Source: Prorocentrum cordatum (taxonomy: Eukaryota; Sar; Dinophyceae; Prorocentrales; Prorocentraceae). From it: DNA of 64,000 nt. The translations under genes were made by a program, and so were the position numbers. The notes under the pieces were generated by a model. It saw nothing but the letters and a program-made list of their open reading frames with translations. It searched no databases and was not told the DNA's origin. The stretch is taken from contig CAUYUJ010002703.1 in the NCBI GenBank assembly GCA_963575745.1, positions 469,267 to 533,266 of the forward strand, in the 5' to 3' direction. This document shows, piece by piece, positions 12,095 through 23,600 of this stretch (position 1 is its first letter; each line of letters opens with the position of its first letter).

Positions 12095-12235
12095 GGGGGG
12101 ATATCAGAAGGCTTGGAAGCCCCCTGGCCTTCTGAGAAGCTTCTAAGCCTTCCCCGAAGAGAAAGAGAACCTCTCAGAAGGCCGGGGGCCTTCTGAGCCC
12201 CGCCGCCTCCTGAGAGGGCCTTCTCCTTCTCACTA
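12095..12235. repeat. CCTTCTGAGAAGG palindrome cluster
   Basis: Repeated GGCCTTCTGAGAAGC, CTTCTAAGCCTTC and CTCAGAAGGCC words form short self-complementary units. The stretch GAGCCCCGCCGCCTCCTGAG recurs in similar form near 63,545, and related CTTCTTAGAAG palindromes occur at 27.25-27.48 kb. Confidence 0.6.
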
Positions 12236-13030
12236 CCACCCCTCGCTTGCAGTCGAATCTGGGACGCCTGTCCGCGCACCCCGCGCAACACGAAGCGCTG
12301 TGGCCATCGCGGTCTCCAGCGACCCTCGGACACGGAGAGATTATCTCGTCGACCCCTGCGGGCACCTCCGAGCGACCAGGGAAACCCTCGCATAGTCGGT
12401 CGGCACGGTTCTGGGAGGACCCCATCATCGGTGCGGGGTCCATTCCTCCAGGACCCTCACGGCACGAGACTCTTGGGCATGCGTTCTGTTTGGACGTGGG
12501 TTTGAGTCACAGGGCCACCAAAGCCGAGCGAAGCGAGGGCCAGGGAGAGAGCACGGTGGAGGGACCGACCGAGGAAGGAACCGAGGCCCGAAAACCACGC
12601 AGGGACAGCAACCAAGCGCATAGTCAGGGCGGTGCAAACCGCCGCCAGCAAGCAGCAACTCTGCAGAGTGGCAGCTGGTGAGAGCTCTTGGGTGATGCGG
12701 CAGGAGAAGTGCAAGAGAGGATACCCGGTCCTGGGGGGCTGGCTCTGGACGGGGCTTTCCCTAGGACGGCTCGGGGCCTGGTGAGGACCCCTCGGGAGCA
12801 CGAGACGATGACGAACCTCACCGCCCCTCGCCATCATAGGATCCGCTCCTGGAAGGTCAAGATCTGGACCCTGGGGCTTGCCCTGAGGCCTTCTCAGGGA
12901 CCGGCTTCTAGGGCCCCGGCTTTCCATCCCAGGCCGTTCCTTGCGGTCCCCGCGGCGGCGCCTGGTGGCTTTCGGGTCGGGCCTCTGGCGGCCGTCCGGA
13001 ACGCTTCGGCCCCCCCTCGGGCAGCCTTCG
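12236..13030. other. no recognisable gene
   Basis: Unique GC-rich sequence. Frames of 144-194 aa overlap on both strands with no recognisable domain. Confidence 0.5.
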
Positions 13031-13051
13031 ACGAGGAGCAACTCCTGGAAA

Positions 13052-13165
13052 GCATCCGAGAACTACCGAGAACTACCGATGAAGAACTACCGAGAAAACT
13101 TCCGAGAACTACCGAGAAAACTTCCGAGAACTACCGAGAAAACTTCCGAAAACCCCTACGGGCGA
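13052..13165. repeat. short minisatellite GAACTACCGA / GAAAACTTCC
   Basis: GAGAACTACCGA and GAGAAAACTTCC alternate with a period of about 12-24 bp for roughly six units. Confidence 0.85.
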
Positions 13166-13509
13166 CAAGACCTCCGAGAACTACCGATGAAAACTTCTGA
13201 CCACCCGGCCCCCCCTCCTTTTCGGAAGGGATCGGCAGGGGGGACCAGCCCGGAGAGGGCGGGCAACATCGGCTTGGAATCGGCGAGCCATCGTCGGCAA
13301 GCGCCCGAAAGCGAAGACCACACGTTCCTGGGCGGGGTGGGATACCTGGCACCTATCGGCGATGAGTTGGCGATTTTTGGGGGTCGATGCGCTCCCCTCT
13401 GAGCCGATGCCCCCAGATCGTTCCTCCTGAAATGGCTCGCCCCCCGCTGGATGCTCGGGATCGACATTTTCGGGGGACCTCGGGAGGCGGCGGGAGGTGG
13501 CCCCCCTGG

Positions 13510-13546
13510 GTGGTGGTGGTGTTGCTTGTGGTGGTGGTGGTGGTGG

Positions 13547-13623
<77 letters not shown>

Positions 13624-13725
13624 TTGATGATGATGATGTTCTCCAGCGCAGCTGGAGTGTGGCCCCTCCTGGGTGGTGGTGGTGGTGGTGGTGGTGGTGG
13701 TGGTGGTGGTGGTGGTGTCGCTCCC
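13510..13725. repeat. TGG and TGA microsatellites
   Basis: Three adjoining tracts: TGG (13,510-13,545), TGA (13,546-13,640) and TGG (13,672-13,718). Confidence 0.95.
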
Positions 13726-13914
13726 CCTTATCTCCCGAAGCTGCGGCCGAAGTCGGAAGCCTACGGCCCGTGGCCAAGGACAGGAGCTGATGGGCCGATT
13801 TTCAACCAACGCTACCACATGTAGGACCGGGGGGAAGGAGGATGGGGAGGTCCCCCTCCTCCTCTTCCTCCTCCTCCTCCCTTTCCTACCTTTTGCTAAT
13901 GGTGGTGGAAAATC

Positions 13915-14160
13915 GGATCATCAGGCGCAACCAGCACCGGATCGAGAAATCGGATCGGATCGAAACGTGCATCGGATCGGGCCGAAGCGGCCTGGAGTCG
14001 GAACCGAACCGGAGCGGCGGCGCCATGATGCAGAACAGCGCCATGCCAGCACGGGGCCGCGTCGGATCGCCCGCTCGTCGGGATCGAATCGATCGGATCG
14101 GATCGAGCCAGACGGAGCCGATGTCGAATCGAATCGATCGGATCGGATCGAGATGGAGCC
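13915..14160. repeat. GGATCG/GAATCG-rich degenerate repeat
   Basis: ATCGGATCGGATCGA-type words recur irregularly, mixed with GC-rich sequence. It is not a protein-coding pattern. Confidence 0.6.
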
Positions 14161-14745
14161 TGAGGGCTGGGCCGAGGGGCAGGGGTGCAGGGGCACCCTT
14201 GGCAGGCGATACTCGTCCTTCTGATGCGGCTTGACGGTGTCGCAGCGGGCAGATGCGGCCCCCAAATCCATGCTGTACGGACTCTGTGCTTCGCGAGGTG
14301 CCCCAGGGCTCAGGTGGCAGATGCGCCACTACCCCGGGGCACCCGCTGGCAAGCCGATCCCTCATTCCGCGTGTGCCTGCTGCACCCTTCTCCTCCGCAT
14401 CCCTCTGGAGCTTCTTCGCCCTCATCCCTTCGCTCTGCGCTGATATCACGAGAATGGCCTGCCCCGAGTCTCCTTATCCTGCCCTTCAAGCCGCCTGCTG
14501 CCTACCGGGAGAGCGGCATGCCTCCCGGACGAGCTCCTGCGACGGCGCCCCTTCGCGGATCCCCGAGCTCCGAGCTCCTTCTCCTCCTCCTTCTGTGTTC
14601 CCCTCCTTCCTGCTATCCTGGCCCTCCTTCGTCTCCTCCCCTACTTTTCCTTATATGAATAACTTCTCCCTGTCGCACCCCGACGCCAGCTTTTAATGCG
14701 GCCGGGCGTATCGCCTGAGCCCTCACCATTGATGACCCTGAAGCT
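14161..14745. other. no recognisable gene
   Basis: Unique, pyrimidine-rich toward the end (CTCC runs at 14,580-14,640). No supported coding frame. Confidence 0.5.
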
Positions 14746-14747
14746 AA

Positions 14748-15545
14748 ACATTGGCAACAGCTTCACAGATGGAGGGCGGGTCGTTCTCAAAATCTGGCTC
14801 TCGCCTTAGCGCCGCGCACACTCGCTTGTAAACTTTGCAAGAGTTTCACGGATTGAGGGCGGGCCGCTTTCAAAATGCGGTTCTCGCCTTAGCCACACGC
14901 GCATTCGCTTCAAATATATTTACCAGAGTCACGGACTGAGGGCGGGTGGTTTCGAAAATGCGGCTCTCACCTCAGCGCCGCGCACATTCGCTAATACTTA
15001 AAAAGCTGCAGCAGTTTCGCGGATTGAGGGCGGGTCGTTTTCAAAATGTGGCTCCCACCTTAGCGCCGCGCACATTCGTGGTAAACATTTGCACGAGTCA
15101 CAGATTGAGGGCAGGTCGTTTTCAAAAGGTGGCTTTCGCCTTCAGCGCCGCGCACATTCATGCTTTTTCAGAAAATTCAAGAGTCTCGCGGATTCTCAGG
15201 ATCAACGTACCAGAAATGGTGTTTCGGAAGGATTCAGGAATTTGAGGGTGCAACAGTTACGTTGATTCGCGGTGTCGAAGTCCCAGGAATGGCGTTCTGG
15301 CACGATTCAGGATCGTCAAGACGCAACAGTCAGTTGATCCTTGGGTTGATCCTTGACGTTGGAATTCCGAGAACAACGCTTTGGCATGCATGAGGGTCTT
15401 CAAACAGTTGCCTTCCAACGAGGCAGTTCCCTCAGTGGAGATGAACCGTTGTAGGGGCCAGTGAAGAGGGAGCTTGGAGGGAGGGTTGATTCCAACATCG
15501 TTGATGACTCTTGGGTTTACACTGGTCCTCCTGCTCCTGCTCATC
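14748..15545 (+). repeat. 73/83-bp repeat family, copy 2 (inverted partner of 6.2-6.6 kb)
   Basis: Five units of about 83 bp carry GATTGAGGGCGG at 14,851, 15,022 and 15,103 (diverged at 14,769 and 14,934), each with TTTTCAAAA and GCGCCGCGCACATTCG. Then 73-bp units follow, with CAACAGT at 15,251 and 15,324, and a unique tail (AACGAGGCAGTTCCCTCAGT, GGAGGGTTGATTCCAACATC). The same tail appears reverse-complemented at 6,170-6,300. The order of parts is conserved, which suggests one composite element rather than chance satellites. Confidence 0.8.
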
Positions 15546-16095
15546 ATTCCCCTCCTGCCTCCTCGCCCCCCTTTTCCTTTGTGCCTCCTTCTGTTGGTCT
15601 GCTCCTCCGTCTCCTCCTCCATCCTCCCTCCTCGTCGCCCTCTCGACATGAGGGGGCGGGGTTCTGGTGGAGACGGGTGCTGCTGAGCCCCTGGGCTTCC
15701 CCGCGGGGCCGTGTTCCGACAAGTCGCGGCTGCCCGTGGAGGACACACGGAGGCCGAGATCGACGAAACGCCTCCAGGTCGACACCTCTCCTCCAAGACC
15801 TCTTCTCTTCATCCTCCTTCTCCTCCTCCTCCTCCTCCTCCTCCGCATCCTTCAACCTCCTCCTCCTCCTCCGCCTCCTTCAACCTCCTCCTCCTCCTCT
15901 TCCTCCTCCTCTTTCCACCTCCTCCTCCTCCACCCTGTCCTCCTCTGAAATCTTAGATGTTCATTATGGGGGCATTCCTGAAGCCACTCGCTCCACTCGT
16001 GCGTCGAAGCTGCGTCGAACCTCCGTCGACTCGAGTCGAAGCTATCGAACCTCCGTCGACTCGAGTCGAAGCTATCGAACCTGAGTGGAACTGGA
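15546..16095. repeat. CTC microsatellite and a 30-bp duplication
   Basis: CTC triplets dominate 15,800-15,945. At 16,015-16,080 GAACCTCCGTCGACTCGAGT plus CGAAGCTATC is duplicated in tandem (30-bp unit). No gene is supported. Confidence 0.75.
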
Positions 16096-17870
16096 GTCGA
16101 ACTAGGGCCGAACGGGTCCGTTAGGTGGGCCCCAGGAAGGTCCCCCAAACGAGGATCTAAGCAACCCGTCGAGGATCCATCGAGGTATAACAGGGGATGT
16201 GTCGTTCCCTATCCGAGGCTGTGGTGTTTGCGACTGAACCAGCAATTTTGAGCCCAACCCTTGGATCTACGTCGGGGTGGAGTCCATCTTCGATAGGGGT
16301 GCGTTCGAATAGGTCCCCTTGAAGGGGTGCATCCCAGGGCCCCCCTCCTTCTCTGAGCGGCTTCATCTCTCTAGGGCTCCCAACTTCGCGCTTCGCGCGC
16401 CCCCCCAAAGGCAGAAAAGGAGGACGAGGAGGAGGGGGAGAAGGAACGAGGACCGCGAAGCGCGAATAGTTTCGCGCCCTCGGTGGGAGCCCTTGTCTCT
16501 CATCGAGACGTCGACAAAAAGGGGGAGAAAACACGGCCTGCGAAGGTCTGCCGGCCTGCCTGCCCCCGAGCCCCGGACCCCCTGGCCGGGCGTAGGGGTC
16601 GAGGTGCTACGAGAAGGAACGCCACACAAGGAGCGAATGGGCTTTTCCAGCCACGGCGGGCCCAGGCCACAAACAGATCCCGCGACATGAATCGAAGGAG
16701 CGACCCAAACCCCCGAGCCCCTTCCGAAGCCAAAGCGGTCCTTGTTTCAGCGTCTTGGCTGTAGGGACCTGCCAAAAACGACTCAGGATGAAAAAACGAT
16801 CCTTGGGAACGGGTCGAGACCTCTTGGGGGTCGACGTTACGACAACAAGAAACATGACGTCGAGTGGGCGGTAATTGGGGGGGAGAAAGGTGCACCGCTT
16901 GGGCCCCAGAGGCTCCCTTTTGGACCCTAAAAGGCAGCTTTCCTGCAGCCCTCGCTGCCCGCCCAACCATCGTCCTCCTATTGCGCGACGCCCAACGCGA
17001 AATCCCAGGATCAACGGCAGATGTGCAACGCGAAATTGGATTATTACAAATATATGTCGGATCGTGAGCCGATCCCTGCGCTCTTGATGTTGCAGGCTGG
17101 ACCACTTGAACACGCCCGTGTCGTATGCCGGAGATGTCTGCAGATCATCTCAATCCTGGGACTTAGTCAAAACAGGTTTGGCGCAGCACAAACTTGCTCC
17201 CAATATTCGCCTCCTGGCGACGGCGGCGGCGGCGAAGGCCGCCCAGTGCCTCCGGCGAGCTGGGAAAGCTGCTCCTGCTCCACAGCCTGGGCGCCCGCGG
17301 GCGCGCGCAGGCGCGCCCCCTCGTCGACTCGCCCACGTGGCGAGGCTTCGGGCTGCGCGCAGACAGGCCCCCCTCGTGCGGCAGCTGGCGGGAGCCTCCC
17401 GTGCCATCTTGCGGGCTGTGGCGCATCGACGCGGACCGACGCTGATTCGTCGACAAATCGACGCCAGTCGACGCCATAACCGGCGCTCGATCGGCCCCAG
17501 CACTGACGCCAAATCGGCGCCTTCTCATCGACTGCCAGACGCCAGCGCACGCTCATGCACCCGAACGCGAGGACACGCAAGGCCCCCACGACTTGCTACC
17601 GAAACCCCCCCAGGTAGTCCAAGCTGGCCTCGAAAGGCCCCCCGAGTAGTCGGGGATCTTCTGACCCGGGTCAATCCAGACCCGGGTCAGCAGGAAACCA
17701 ATCAGAGGCAGCAGCGTGGAATGGAGATTCCTCGCTGCAATGTCCCGGCGGAAAACCGCGGGTCACGCCCGGAGGCCGCGAGGAGGACATCCACTTTTAC
17801 GCCCATATCCTCCTTGACGTCCACCACCTCATCCTCCCCAGTTTTCCGCAACAAACACCTGCTCGTGCAC
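16096..17870. other. no recognisable gene
   Basis: Mostly unique sequence. The phrase AAGCGGTCCTTGTTTCAGCG near 16,733 recurs with few changes near 58,690, so part is a dispersed repeat. Frames of 200-307 aa at 16.5-18.0 kb overlap on both strands and run into microsatellite; none has a recognisable domain. Confidence 0.45.
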
Positions 17871-17874
17871 CTTC

Positions 17875-18065
17875 CCGGGCGGCGCCACCCTGGCATCCCC
17901 CTCCCCCTCGTCCTCCTCCTCCTGGCCATCCTGGTCTTCCTCCTCCTCCTCCTCCTCGTCCTGCTGCTGCTCCACCTCCTCCTCCTCATCCTCCTCGTCC
18001 TGTTGCTGCTCCTCCTCCTCCTCCCTTAACCTCCTCCTCGTCCTCCCCCCCCTCCTCCTCCACCT
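17875..18065. repeat. CTC/TCC microsatellite
   Basis: CTC-rich triplet run with CTG and GTC interruptions. Confidence 0.9.
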
Positions 18066-18509
18066 GCTCCTGCGCCAGATCATGAATAAGACGCGGCAGG
18101 CTGCGTGAATAAGGCGGCGCCGGTGCACCTACATCCGCGGGCAGCTTGCGCGCGGGTGAACGCGCAATCGATCCCCGCGGCATCGCCCCCCCCCAACTTC
18201 AAACTAGGCGGTGCAGCGGACCGCTCCTGTCAAAGCCTCGTCTCCCCCCTCGGGGGCGGTTAACCCACCCATCCTGCTAGCAGACCGTGGAGGCCTTGAA
18301 TAAGGAATCCAGTGTCTGGAGCCTTGTGAAGATCCACTTGCGTGGAACGGGGGGGGGCAGAAGTTGTCCACCCCCAATCATTGTGAGCTCTCTACCCTCC
18401 CTCCGTCTCCTCTCCCTCCCTTCGTACTTCCTCCTCCTTCCCGCCTCCCTCCTCCCTCCCCCCTCCCTCCCACCCTTCCTCCACCTCAGATCCCCTGGAG
18501 GAGGACGGC

Positions 18510-19548
18510 AGGTGAGCGGTGCGGTTGCGGTTGCGGTGCAGCGTCGCCCAGTTGAGGTTGCGGTTGCGCGCTCGCGGGCGGGTTGAAATGTGCCGCCCAG
18601 TTGCGGTTGCGCGCCCGCGGGCGGTATGAATGGTGTCGCCCAGTTGCGGTTGCGCTTGCGCGCCCGCGGGTGGGTTAAAATGTAACGCCCAGGTGCGGTT
18701 GCGGTTGCGCGCCCGCGGGCGGATTGAAATGTGTCGCCCAGTTGCGGTTGCGCGCCCGCGGGCGGTTTGAAAGGTGTTGCCCAGTTGCGGTTGCGGTTGC
18801 GCGCCCGCGGGCGGGTTGAAATGTGTCGCCCTGTAGCGGTTGCGGTTGCGCGCCCGCAGGCGGATTGGAATGTGGCGCCCAGTTGCGGTTGCGCTTGCGA
18901 GCCCGCGGGCGGGTCGAAATGTGCCGCGTAGTTGCGGTTGCGGTTGCGCGCCCGCGGGCGGGTTGAAATGTGCCGCTCAGTTGCGGTTGCGCGCCCGCGG
19001 GCGGGTTAAAATGTAACGCCCAGGTGCGGTTGCGGTTGCGCGCCCGCGGGAGATTGTAATGAGTCGCCCAGTTGCGGTTGCGGTTGCGCGCCCGCGGGCG
19101 GGTTCAAATGTAACGCCCAGGTGCGGTTGCGGTTGCGCGCCCGCGGGCGCATTGAAATGTGTCGCCCAATTGCGCTTGCGCGCCCGAGGGCAGTTTGAAA
19201 TGTGTCGCCCAGGTGCGGTTGCGGTTGCGCGCCCGCGGGCGGGTTGAATGGTGTCGCCCAGTTGCGGCTGCGGTTGCGCGCCCGCGGGCGGGTCGAAATG
19301 TGGCGCCCAGTTGCGGTTGCGGTTCCGCGCCCGCGGGCGGGTTGAAATGTGTCGCCCAGTTGCGGTTGCGCGCCCGCGGGCGGTTTGAAATGTGTCGCCC
19401 AGTTGCGGTTGCGCTTGCGCGCCCGCGGGCGGGTTGAAATGCGTCGCCCAATTGCGGTTGCGGTTGCGCGCCCGCGGGCGGATTGGAATGTGTCGCTCAG
19501 TTGCGTTTGCGCGCCCGCGGGCGGTTTGAAATGTGTTGTTCAAGGTGC
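18510..19548. repeat. GC-rich minisatellite with variable hexamer number
   Basis: More than 20 units of about 38-50 bp. The core is (G)TTGAAATGTGTCGCCCAG, then one to three GTTGCG or GCTTGCG hexamers, then GCGCCCGCGGGCGG, itself a near-perfect palindrome. Unit length differs mainly by whole hexamers. Two or three units have AACGCCCAGG instead of GTCGCCCAG. An AATCAGTC tetramer/octamer tract follows at 19,560-19,605. Confidence 0.95.
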
Positions 19549-19609
19549 CCTCCTGACGTTCAATCAGTCAATCAGTCAGTCAATCAGTCAATCAATCAGT
19601 CAGTCACCG

Positions 19610-20658
19610 GCGGGCACGGAATTTCACCCGGCTCCGCCGGGAAAAAACTGCAGTGCAAGATAAAAAACTGCAACGCAGGCCTTCGCAATCACAATCCCGG
19701 GTCAGCTAAGATGCGCGACCGCCTCGCGGGCCACGAGCGGCTTGCTAACCCGAGTCAGCCAGAAGGGGTCTTCGCAGGATCCTGCAGGATCCGGTGTCCT
19801 GGCTGACCCCCGTTTGCATTGACCCCCGTCTCGAAGCTCCCGAAGTAGTCCCACTGGGCCTCAACCGGCCCTCCGAGCAGCCCGGGGCGGTCCCAACACC
19901 CCGGCGCCTCCAGGGGCGCCCCTCGGGCGCCCCGCGCCCCAGGGTTGGGGCGCCGAGACCGCCCCAGGCTACACGTCGGTCGAAAGAAGTAAGTAGAAGC
20001 AGGAAGTAGGAAGGCGAATCTAGTGCATTGGGCCCAGGCCCCCCCAGAGGAACAACAAAACACAGCAAAAGCGTGTCGACTCTTGAAGTGGGAAGGCGCT
20101 TGAAGTAGATTGGCATCTGGGAATCCAAAAATACCTACTTTCAACGACCGGCGTGAGGCCAGCTGAGACTACTCGGGGGGGCCTGTCCGCGCGCACCCCG
20201 AAGCCTTACCACGCCCACCCACCCTTGAGCTCGCTGGCACAGTCGGACCCAGGCCAGATGAACATCCCTCGAGAACAGGAGACCCTCCGTCGGCCAAAAC
20301 AAGCAGAACGTCCAAGGGCACCATCCCCAGGGTGCACAAGAGCATCCAACAAACACGACGAACAAGCACATCCAACAACACGCGACGAACATGAGGGCAC
20401 CCTCCCCGAATCGACCTCGATCTTGTGCCTCGGTCCAACTGCACCACAAACGGCGCTTGCACTGGGGGGGGGGTCCCTGCTTGCGCCCCCAGGGCGTGTC
20501 CGGGACGGGACCTGTGCTGGGCCTACCGGCTCGCTGCACGCTGCCGCACGTGCCGGCACTTTTTTTTACAAGCGCAAAGGGGGCCCAGTGGCGAGGAGGG
20601 GAAGCAGGGGGGGGGAGGGAGGGAGGGGCGGGGCAGGGGGGACAGCCACTGCACCAAA
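19610..20658. other. region downstream of the RT ORF; no gene recognised
   Basis: Unique, GC-rich. It could include the 3' untranslated part of the minus-strand retroelement, but no poly-A run, terminal repeat or target-site duplication is visible. The 415-aa minus frame at 20,141-21,388 overlaps the RT ORF in another frame and is a shadow. Confidence 0.5.
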
Positions 20659-23600
20659 TTAACTCGGTGCCTCCGGCGCGCCTGCGCGCGCGGCCTGGCG
20701 GGCGCGCAGGGCCGCGCGCCATGCGCCCTCGTCGCCTCCGGCACGCGCCGGCGGCAGCAGGAGCAGCGCGCCCACGCGCGGCGGCAGGGCGGGGGCCCAG
20801 CCCGCGCACGGGCGTGCCGCCAAGGCGCCCCACCGCGGCGCCGTGCAGCCGCACTGCAGGCAGGCGACCCAGCCAGGCCCCTGCGAGGCGGCGTGGGCCC
20901 GCCAGGACCGCCCGCCGAATAGCGCCTGGGCGGCCTCCGCTGCGGGCTGCGGCTTGGGGTGCCGCAGGGGCTGCGGGGCCCGCGGCGCTGCCGGCTGCGG
21001 CGGCCCGCCGCCGGCGGCCGCCGCGCGCCGCCGCCCTGCCGAGCGCCGGACTGTCGTCCAGCGGCGCCGCACCCGAGGCCCGCCCGGCGCGGTGCAGTCG
21101 TGGTTGGCCTTGAGGGCCGCCAGCTCGACCGCCGCCAGAGCCCGCTGGACCCCCTCCAGCGCCTGCAGCTGCCGCTCCCGCTGCTGGAGCAGTGCCGGGG
21201 CGGGCAGCCGCGCCCGCGCTGCCGCCCCAGCTAGCCTGTCGGCCGCCGCGTTGCCGGCGTGGTCCTCGTGGGGGAGCCCCCTCCCCAGCGCCTCCGCCTC
21301 GTCCAGGTGGCCCTTGACCCAGCGTGCCCTCAGCCAGTCGGCCCGGCAGTAAGGGGCCAGCCGGTCCCAGAGGTCGGCGTGCGACCACTCCATAGGCGTT
21401 GCCCAGCCCCGGAGCGCCGCCACGCCGTTGCTCACGTACTTCGAGTCCGTGACTACCTCCACCGGCCCACCAGCCAGCCCCAGCGCGCGCAAGGCAGCCG
21501 AGAGTTCGGCGCGCTGAGCCGTCTGCTCGCCATCGACAGGGCCCCCGCGCTCCAGCGCGCCAGCAGGGTGCTCCGCGCGCGCCCCCCAGCCCGCCCTAGC
21601 CAGCAGGGGGTCGGCCGGGTGCACGCAGGCGCCGTCGGTCCACGCCCGCGTCCGTTGGCCCGCAGCCCCCGCGGCAGCGGCGGCCAAGCTGGGCAGCGCC
21701 GGCGGCGGCAGCGGCCACGCCGCCTGGTCAGCCAGAGCGGCCAGGCGCGCGTCCCGCGGCAGGACCCCCGTCAGGGCCACCTCCGGCGGCAGGCAAGCCC
21801 GCGCCGCCGCGGGGGTAAGCCCGGTGGTCGCGAAGGCGGCGTGCCTGGCTGAGTCCCAGCGCGGGCAATCCCAGAAGCGGTGCTTGGCGTCCTCCAGCGG
21901 CGCCCCGCAATGCGGGCAGCCCGCTGGGCGACCCCACTTCGAGGCCACGCTCTCCGTGACCACGTTGCCAGACAATACTGTGCGCAGCGCGCCCGCGGCG
22001 TCGGCGGCGAGACGCCCCTGCCGCAGGACCCGCCGGGTTGCCCAGCGATCGACGCCGGCGGCCACGTGCCCGAACATGGCCCGGCGCCCCGCCAGCTCCC
22101 GAGCCTCCCTGCGAGCCCACGCCTCCAGCAGCACCCGCCTGGTCGCCTGCAACCCGCGCTCAGCCGGTCGCCAGCCGGCCGGCGCCTCCGGCACGCCTGC
22201 CCACGCCTCGATGTCAGCCCCCAGCTGGAGCTCGGCCAAGCTCCTGGCCGCCGCCGCCAGCGGGCCGAAGCCGCGGCCGTGCCCGGCCGCCGCGGCCCCC
22301 GCGGCCTCCCGCCAGAGGGCGGCAGGGAAGCGACCTCGACGCATCGCCTTGGCCGCCTGCCACAGCGGCGCCAAGGTGACGACGGCAAGCGGGTCGAGCC
22401 GCCAGCTCGGGCTCAAGACGCCGAAGACGATCTCGGCGGAGGCCCGCAGACCGCTCCGGCACGCCGCATGCCGCGCAGCCGTCCGCAGTGCAGCGAGTTC
22501 CCTCGCCGGGGGGCGCCCGCACGCCGCCCCATAGAGGCCAGCCGCGGTGCCGGCCGCCGCCCCGAGCAAGCAGCGGTGGCCGAAGGCCACGGGCAGGCGG
22601 CCGATCCTGGCGAAGCGGCCCGTGGCGACGCGGACCCGGGCCTTCTCGACTGCGCACCGCCTGGCAGGGCCAGCGCCTGCAGCGACCCCCAGATCGCGGA
22701 ACCCCGGCCGCGAGGCCAGCAAGGGGGTTTGCTCCGCCAGCCACCGCCGGAGCGCCCCTCCATTGGCGAACTGTCTGCTCTTCCCCCAGTTGAGGCGCCA
22801 ACCCATGGCCGACTCAAAATCCGCAGTGACCCTGAGCGCGCCCACCACGGCGTCTGCTGCGTCTGCGGCGTCGGCGAGGGCCACGCGCAGCCAAAGGGTA
22901 AAGTCGTCCACGTATATGCGGCGGCGCAGGCGGCTGTCGACCCGGCCGACCTTGCACGTCCAAGGCCACGTGAGGACGCTCAGGATGAACACTGCCAGCG
23001 GGCAGCCCGGCAGCAACCCGCAAGAGGGTAGCCAGGCTTCCCCGGTGGCTCGGCCCACCCGGAGGCGGCGGCGTGCTCGGTAAGCCCCCATCGCCGGCTC
23101 GACAATCCATGCGGGCACCCCAGCGCGCGCGAGGATGCCCGGGAGGGACGCCAGGTCGACCCCGTCGTAGGCCTTCCGCCAATCCAGCGCCGCCCCCGCC
23201 ACGCACTCGGACAGCGCCTCGGCGGCCTCCAGCTCGAGGGCCTGCTCCCACGCCAGCTCCTCCGCCCCCAGCCGCACATCCTCGCCGGCCCATTGCAGCC
23301 GCCAGCGGGCGAAGACCTGAGCCCTGCCCGCGGACCACAGCCGGTAAAGGATAGGGAGGAGCCAGATCGGCCGGCGATCCAACGGGCTGTCGGCGCTGCC
23401 CCCAGGTTTGGGCAGCAGCAGCAGCCCTTCCGCCTCTACGAGCTCGCTCGGCCAGGCCCCTCGGGCCTCCACCTCCTCGAAGAACTCGGCGATCCAGGTG
23501 TGGAACACCTCCGGGAGCAGCCGGAGCTCGCTGATGGTCCAAGCGTCGAGGCCGGGCTTCTTCCGCTTGGGCATCATGCGGAGCAGCGCCTCGACTGCGG

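Noticed and set aside
18510-19548. CRISPR array
   Set aside because: Regular repeats are present, but there are no unique spacers, unit length changes by hexamers, and the genome is eukaryotic. The 44-bp and 73-bp arrays fail for the same reason.
20141-21388. 415-aa minus-strand frame
   Set aside because: Its upper part overlaps the RT-RNase H ORF in another frame and lacks domain motifs; it is a GC-rich shadow.
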